Of a stretch of 64,000 nt of DNA, positions 59,750 to 64,000 are shown piece by piece. Below the pieces are notes generated by a model. The model was not told where the DNA came from and did not search any database. It saw only the letters and a program-made list of their open reading frames with translations. Where the stretch lies: contig CAZQFV010000003.1 in NCBI GenBank assembly GCA_964592645.1, positions 175,364-239,363 on the forward strand, given 5' to 3'. A program made the translations under genes and the position numbers. Each line of letters opens with the position of its first letter. Position 1 is the stretch's first letter. Source of the stretch: CAZQFV01 sp964592645. Its GTDB lineage: Bacteria; Chloroflexota; Chloroflexia; DTKN01.

Positions 59750-60493
59750 ATGTCACCATTCTTCGGCCTGCTCCTGGGGCACCTGATCGGCGATTTCGCC
59801 CTCCAGACGATTGACCTGGTGCGCTACAAAGGCCACTCGTGGAAGGGGCTGTTCCTCCATTCCGGCATCGTGGTCGCCAGCTGCGCCGTCTGCCTCTGGA
59901 ACCACCTCCCGACATGGTGGCCGTGGCTGCTGCCCATCTTTGTCCTGCACTGGGCAACCGATTGGGCCAAGGTCGACCTGGGCCGCCGGGTGACCGGCTG
60001 GCACACGCGCTTCTTTTTCCTGGACCAATTCCTGCACGTGGCCGTCGTGTTCATCATCGTCATCCTACAGGCCGGCCGTTGGCCCTACGGCTCGCTGGCA
60101 GAGGCGGTCGGCGGCGGCCCGGCGAACCGCAACCTCGTCTACCTGATGGCCTTTGTCATTGTCTTTTTCGCCTTCCCCTTGTTGGAGGCGCAGGCCGCCT
60201 ACGCCCTGACCCGCTACGCGCCGAACCGGGCAGGAAACGGCAACGGCGTGGCGGCGACGATGCCCGACCGGCTGTGGGGAGGAGCGGAGCGCACCCTGGT
60301 CTTGTTGCTGCTGTACGTCGGGGCGCCGGCATGCTGGTTCGCCCCGCTGGCCTTCGTGCCGCGCATCCTGGCGCTCTGGGCGGTATGGAAACAGCCGAGC
60401 CAGGCGCCACTCTACAGGATCAAGATCGCCGTGAGCATCCTCCTGACACTGGCGTTGGGAATGCTGCTGCGGTGGATCGAGCCCGGTCTGTAG
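59750..60493 (+). CDS. DUF3307 membrane protein
   Basis: 247 residues from ATG 59750. N-terminal FFGLLLGHLIGDFALQT is the DUF3307 signature (HLxGDFxLQ). About six to seven helices follow, with HWATDWAKVDLGRR, FFFLDQFLHVAVVF, and a C-terminal YRIKIAVSILLTLALGMLLR. Function unknown. Upstream in-frame starts would translate the leader hairpin. Confidence 0.82.
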   Translation: MSPFFGLLLGHLIGDFALQTIDLVRYKGHSWKGLFLHSGIVVASCAVCLWNHLPTWWPWLLPIFVLHWATDWAKVDLGRRVTGWHTRFFFLDQFLHVAVVFIIVILQAGRWPYGSLAEAVGGGPANRNLVYLMAFVIVFFAFPLLEAQAAYALTRYAPNRAGNGNGVAATMPDRLWGGAERTLVLLLLYVGAPACWFAPLAFVPRILALWAVWKQPSQAPLYRIKIAVSILLTLALGMLLRWIEPGL

Positions 60494-60579
60494 AGCAGCC
60501 CTTCAGCAGGAGCCTGTCGATCTCGGAATAGACCCCTAACGGACGCCGTGCATGCGCCGGACCCTACACGAGGGCGACC

Positions 60580-62445
60580 ATGGAGGAGCCGCGCTCAACT
60601 GCCGATAAAGTCCCGCCCCCCCACGATCCTGCCTGCCCGCCCGGTCCCCTGTCCTTCTGGGACCGGCTGCGCTTCAAGGTGATTGCCCCCTACCTGGTGC
60701 TGGCGCTGCTGGTGGCCACCGCCGGGACCTATTTCCTGGCCCGCGTCTTTGCCGAACGGCTGGACGAACGCCTGAAGAACGAGCTCTGGCAGGCCGGACA
60801 CTATGCCACCGACCAGGTGGTCTATGTCGAGCGCGAGCTGCTGACGACGCTGCGGGCCATTGCCCGGACCACGGGCGTGTCCGAGGCCGTGGCCCGGCGC
60901 GATAGCGAGCAGCTCCACGACTTGGTCTACCCCCTCGTCCTGAACGCCGGCCTGGACTATGCCGAGATCACCCTCCTGGACGGGACCGCGCTGCTCTCGC
61001 TCCACCGGGTCGACGGCCGGCCGCTTTCTCCCTATACCGTCACCGCCGGCCTGCCCGACTACGACTGGGGCCTGGTCGGACGGGTCGCCCTGGGCGAGAT
61101 CGACGACATCGGCGACAAGTTCGCCGACATCGTGCCTACCCCCTGGGGATGGTGCTTCTACATCGGCGGCCCGATCAAGCAGGACGGCCAAACGGTGGGC
61201 GTGGTCTTGGTGGGCATGCCCATGTCGGAGATGGTCCGGCGGATGGCCGGCCACACGGCTCAACAGCAGGCCGCGCCGACCACCCGGCGCGAAGCTACCG
61301 TCTACGACGCCACCGGGCAGGTGATCGCCACCACCTTTACCGAACTCCCCACGACGACGCTCCGGGTGTCGAGCAGCTTCTACCGCCAGGTGCAGGCCGG
61401 CCAGGACTTTCAGTTCCTAGGACGCTCCCTGGCCTCCGGCGGCGAGAGGATCGAGGAAGCCTTTGGCTCCTTCGACGCCCGCCACGGCGCCGACCTGGCC
61501 ATCTTCTCCGTGGCCGTCCCCGGGCACCAGCGCGAGCAGCTCATCACCCAGCTTATCCTCTCCCTGATCTTTAGCCTGGCCGTGGTGGCCGTGGTGCTGG
61601 TGGGGCTGTGGATCTCGGCCCAGATCGTCCGCCCGATCATGGCCCTCGTCCAAGCTGCCAGCAGCGTGGAGCGAGGCAACCTCTCGCGCAAGGTCCTGGT
61701 CAGCACCGAGGACGAGGTGGGCCTGCTGGCGCACGCCTTCAACCGCATGATCCAGGGCCTGCGGGTGAAGGAGTACATCCGCGACGCCTTTGGCCGTTTC
61801 GTCAGCCGCGAGGTATCCGAGTCGCTCCTGCGCGGCGAGATCCGGCTGCAGGGCGAACGGCGGGTCGCCACCATGCTCTTTGCCGATATCCGCGACTTTA
61901 CGCGCCTCTCGGAACAGTACAGCCCCGACACCATGGTCCGCATCCTGAACGACTACTTCACGGCCATGGTGGAGGTCGCCCAGGACTATGGCGGAACGGT
62001 GAACAAGTTCGGCGGCGACTCCACCCTGGTGATCTTTGGCGCCCCGGTGCACCATGCCGATCATGCCGACCGCGCCGTGGAATCGGCCCTGGCCATGCGC
62101 CGCCGGCTGACCCAACTGAACACCGAGCGCCTGACACGGGGAGAGGTCCCCATCCGTATGGGCATCGGCATCAATACCGGCGAAGTGGTCGCCGGGACGG
62201 TCGGTTCCGCCGACCGTATGGAATACACGGTGATCGGCGACGCCGTCAACCTGAGCGCCCGCGTGCAGGGCTTGAACAAGGAGTATCCTGAGTACGACAT
62301 CCTGATCAGCGAGTATACCTTGCAGGCCATGCACGACCGGAAGCGCTATGCCATCCGCGGGTTGGGCGCGGTGACGCTCAAGGGCAAGAGCGAAGCGGTG
62401 CACATCCATGCAGTAGTCGACTACGCGGAGACCGGCGATGGGTAA
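60580..62445 (+). CDS. Membrane class III adenylate/guanylate cyclase with sensor and HAMP
   Basis: 621 residues. TM1 ~34-56, an extracytoplasmic Cache-like sensor (~60-330, RELLTTLRAIARTTGVSEAV, DYAEITLLDGTALLS, FYIGGPIKQDGQTVGVVLVG), TM2 ~332-356, HAMP (~357-410, RPIMALVQAASSVERGNLSR) and a cyclase domain (~425-615). Both metal Asp (FADIRDFTRL and FGGDSTLVIF), the purine-site Lys in NKFGGD and Asp in TVIGDAVNL, and Asn/Arg in NLSARVQ are present, so it should be active and probably make cAMP. ATG 60580. The next gene starts 8 bp inside its end. Confidence 0.88.
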   Translation: MEEPRSTADKVPPPHDPACPPGPLSFWDRLRFKVIAPYLVLALLVATAGTYFLARVFAERLDERLKNELWQAGHYATDQVVYVERELLTTLRAIARTTGVSEAVARRDSEQLHDLVYPLVLNAGLDYAEITLLDGTALLSLHRVDGRPLSPYTVTAGLPDYDWGLVGRVALGEIDDIGDKFADIVPTPWGWCFYIGGPIKQDGQTVGVVLVGMPMSEMVRRMAGHTAQQQAAPTTRREATVYDATGQVIATTFTELPTTTLRVSSSFYRQVQAGQDFQFLGRSLASGGERIEEAFGSFDARHGADLAIFSVAVPGHQREQLITQLILSLIFSLAVVAVVLVGLWISAQIVRPIMALVQAASSVERGNLSRKVLVSTEDEVGLLAHAFNRMIQGLRVKEYIRDAFGRFVSREVSESLLRGEIRLQGERRVATMLFADIRDFTRLSEQYSPDTMVRILNDYFTAMVEVAQDYGGTVNKFGGDSTLVIFGAPVHHADHADRAVESALAMRRRLTQLNTERLTRGEVPIRMGIGINTGEVVAGTVGSADRMEYTVIGDAVNLSARVQGLNKEYPEYDILISEYTLQAMHDRKRYAIRGLGAVTLKGKSEAVHIHAVVDYAETGDG

Positions 62446-63112
62446 AGAGGAGGAACGCCGCGACGCCCTACGGTGGGCCCTGGTGGCCGCGATCTGCCTG
62501 CTGTTGGCGGTGGTCGGCGTCCTCTGGGCCGTCAGCCTGGCCTTTTCCGGCTTCGCTCCCGGCGGGTCCGGCAGCCTGGCCTCGCTGCTGCTGGCCGACT
62601 ACAGCCCGGACCCCTTCGGCCGGCTGGCGCCCCTAAACCGCGCCATCGTCGACGACATCATCCACTACGATCGTCCGCCGACGCGCACGCCGCCCCCTCC
62701 CACCGCGGTTCCCACGGCCACCCCGCGCCCCACCGGCACGCGCCCGCCGACACGACCACCGACGCGGAGCCCGAGCGCCACTCCCCGCGCCACGCTCCGC
62801 CCCTCGGCCACCCCCACCCCGCCGCCCACCCAGCGCATAACCGCCACCCCGACGACCGCTCCCTCCCCAACGCCCATGCCAACAGCGACCCCCACCGCCA
62901 CCGCCACGGACACCCCCCTGCCGACGGAGACGCGCCCACCCGCGCCCAGCGACACGCCGCGCCCCACCGACACCCCGCGCCCCACCGACACGCCGTACCC
63001 CACCGACACGCCGTACCCCACCGACACGCCGTACCCCACCGACACCCCGCGCCCCACCGCCACGCCGACCGTGCCACCCCCACCGACCACGAGGGGCTAT
63101 CCCTACCCCTGA
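62438..63112 (+). CDS. Single-pass protein with Thr/Pro-rich stalk
   Basis: 224 residues. Short charged N-terminus, one membrane helix (~13-37), a ~35-residue spacer, then from ~78 to the end a Pro/Thr/Arg stalk with repeated DTPRPT/DTPYPT hexamers. Such tails are often extracellular linkers; here no domain follows, so it may be a bare stalk or have lost one. The start overlaps the cyclase gene by 8 bp, so it is probably coupled and could serve that receptor. No enzyme motif. Confidence 0.7.
   Translation: MGKEEERRDALRWALVAAICLLLAVVGVLWAVSLAFSGFAPGGSGSLASLLLADYSPDPFGRLAPLNRAIVDDIIHYDRPPTRTPPPPTAVPTATPRPTGTRPPTRPPTRSPSATPRATLRPSATPTPPPTQRITATPTTAPSPTPMPTATPTATATDTPLPTETRPPAPSDTPRPTDTPRPTDTPYPTDTPYPTDTPYPTDTPRPTATPTVPPPPTTRGYPYP
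62951..63058. repeat. Tandem 18-bp repeat, six copies
   Basis: Unit GACACGCCGTACCCCACC (DTPYPT) or GACACSCCGCGCCCCACC (DTPRPT). Copies 3-5 are identical, so the number can vary by slippage without a frameshift. Confidence 0.85.
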
Positions 63113-63124
63113 CGGAGGCCGGCC

Positions 63125-63379
63125 GTGGCCGAACCGCGATGGATACGCGCCTCAGAGGTCCAATCCTTTGCCTACTGCGCCCGCTCCTGGTGGCTGCGCT
63201 ACGTCCGGCAGCTCGCGCCGGAGGACCATGGGCAGTGGACGGCCGGCACGGAACGCCACCGCGCCCATGGCCGGCGCATCCTCCGCGGCGAGGGCCTGCG
63301 CCGCGCGGCCATCGCCCTCCTGGTGCTCGGCCTCGCCGTGGCCGCCATCGCCGCGGTCCAGCTCCTGCGAGGAGGGTAA
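63125..63379 (+). CDS. Membrane protein with the N-terminal half of a Cas4/Dna2-type nuclease
   Basis: 84 residues from GTG 63125 (GGAGG upstream). IRASEVQSFAYCARSWWLRY holds the first Fe-S-type Cys of Cas4 nucleases, followed by the motif-I His region (GTERHRAHGRRI). The remainder is one membrane helix (~61-80, AIALLVLGLAVAAIAAVQLL). Alone it lacks the catalytic D-ExK residues, which lie in the next gene 2 bp downstream. Confidence 0.65.
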   Translation: MAEPRWIRASEVQSFAYCARSWWLRYVRQLAPEDHGQWTAGTERHRAHGRRILRGEGLRRAAIALLVLGLAVAAIAAVQLLRGG

Positions 63380-63381
63380 CC

Positions 63382-63900
63382 TTGGGACTGGGCCTTGTCG
63401 CGCTCCTGCTGATCGTCCTGTCCATCGCCCTGCTCTGGTTGGGCCGCCGCGAGCGCGCCGCCGGCGGACTGCCGCGGGGCCGTGTCGTCTATGTCGACAG
63501 CCGCGCCTGGCATCGCCCCCCCCAGCCGCTGCGCGCGCCGCGCTATGGGCTGGTAGGCCGGCCGGACTACCTGGTGCGCCTGGGGCGGGCCATCGTCCCC
63601 GTGGAGGCCAAGCCCTCGCGGGAGGCCGAGGAGCCCTACACCGCCGATATCCTGCAGTTGGCCGCCTACTGCCTGCTCGTGGAGGAGAGCTACGGCCGCG
63701 CCCCGCCCTACGGCCTCGTCGTCTACCGCGAACGCACCTTCGAGGTGCCCTTCGACGCCGGCCTGCGCCGCGCCCTCCTGGACACCCTGGCCGCTATGCG
63801 CCGGGCCGAGCGCCGGCGCGACGTCCCCCGCGATCACGACGAGCCGGCCCGCTGCGCCGCCTGCAGTATGCGCGGCCACTGCGGCAAAGAAGCCCTCTAG
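63382..63900 (+). CDS. Membrane protein with the C-terminal half of a Cas4/Dna2-type nuclease
   Basis: 172 residues from TTG 63382, with GGAGGG at 63371-63376 inside the previous gene. Membrane helix ~2-20, then the PD-(D/E)xK core: motif-II Asp in GRPDYLVRL, motif-III ExK in PVEAKPS, the QxxxY in LQLAAYCLL, and a Cys triad in RCAACSMRGHC that would complete a 4Fe-4S site with the Cys of the upstream ORF. Together the two match a Cas4/RecB-like nuclease cut at the membrane hairpin. No cas genes or CRISPR array are in the window. The same frame is open through the preceding genes but that is chance. Confidence 0.7.
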   Translation: MGLGLVALLLIVLSIALLWLGRRERAAGGLPRGRVVYVDSRAWHRPPQPLRAPRYGLVGRPDYLVRLGRAIVPVEAKPSREAEEPYTADILQLAAYCLLVEESYGRAPPYGLVVYRERTFEVPFDAGLRRALLDTLAAMRRAERRRDVPRDHDEPARCAACSMRGHCGKEAL

Positions 63901-64000
63901 TGGTCTGCAAATAGGCCTTCGTGCCTTGGGGCCTCCGGGGTTCCACCCAGGGCTTTTACAAAGTCATGTAGTTAGCCCCATACTGCGAAACGCCTGGAGC
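63901..64000. other. Terminal 100 bp with no gene seen
   Basis: Contains CCTTCGTGCCTTGGGGCCTC (63917-63936), one more of the CCAAGG/CACGAAGG-type intergenic strings, and TAGTTAGCCCCATACTGCG near 63971, which weakly resembles the start of the 70-bp element. Cut by the window end. Confidence 0.3.

Noticed and set aside
62951..63058. CRISPR-like array near the Cas4-like genes
   Set aside because: The units are 18-bp direct repeats without spacers and lie inside a coding sequence; no CRISPR array was seen anywhere in the window.
62665..63090. Gly/Val-rich antisense open frame
   Set aside because: It is only the reverse reading of the Thr/Pro-rich tandem repeats.

Overview
The window is about 64 kb of GC-rich bacterial DNA, most likely from a Chloroflexota (Anaerolineae-like) genome. 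Four things point there. Many exported proteins are built from PA14, PKD, Calx-beta, parallel beta-helix and GVYG-repeat modules. Short 'LPLVxR'-type C-termini recur. Large SARP/BTAD-ATPase-TPR regulators sit beside exported-protein genes. The dcw cluster carries mraZ but lacks murE and murB. Promoters are close to the sigma-70 consensus (TTGxxx-N16/17-TATAAT) and most genes have GGAGG-type ribosome binding sites. The lineage is inferred from gene content only; no rRNA is present.

Layout. (1) 1-7.7 kb: surface polysaccharide locus. A MarR-type EPS regulator, a Wzx-type flippase and a 4Fe-4S protein are read leftwards. A complete five-gene Wbp pathway (wbpI, wbpD, wbpE, wbpB, wbpA, predicted to make UDP-ManNAc(3NAc)A) is read rightwards from a near-consensus promoter. 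A perfect palindrome lies between the two units. (2) 7.7-33.6 kb: exported and surface proteins (triple-PA14 protein, M6 metalloprotease, GVYG-repeat proteins, beta-helix proteins, M23-M14 lipoprotein), an alkaline-phosphatase-superfamily hydrolase, a tRNA-Arg(CCU) and two SARP-type regulators. This part shows rearrangement: a transposase scar in front of the first SARP gene, a decayed domain fragment before the tRNA, a probable stop-loss in a CrtO-like gene, and a breakpoint near 29.02 kb where a beta-helix gene and the second SARP gene have both lost their 5' ends. (3) 33.6-41.6 kb: housekeeping and hydrolase operons (CocE hydrolase-DsrE-M23/M14; mutL; AIM24-M28-CPBP). A small inverted-repeat element is inserted in frame in the CPBP gene.

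(4) 41.7-58.8 kb: the dcw cluster, mraZ-rsmH-ftsL-ftsI-murF-mraY-(58-aa ORF)-murD-ftsW-murG-(CvpA-like)-murC-ddl-ftsQ-ftsA-ftsZ. It is read from one promoter preceded and followed by AAAGTGGG-type MraZ boxes, with a second strong promoter before ftsA. It covers the cytoplasmic and lipid-linked steps of peptidoglycan synthesis except MurA, MurB and MurE, plus the division machinery. A 70-bp non-coding element occurs twice, before ftsL and after ftsZ. (5) 58.8-64 kb: a translin-family protein, a DUF3307 membrane protein, a membrane class III nucleotide cyclase, a Thr/Pro-rich single-pass protein, and two adjacent membrane ORFs that together hold all the motifs of a Cas4/Dna2-type nuclease.

The observations most worth following are the split membrane-anchored Cas4-like pair, the shared C-terminal LPLVxR-type tail, the paired 70-bp element bracketing the division genes, the double-truncation breakpoint at 29.02 kb, and the MraZ-box-like decamer before ftsA.
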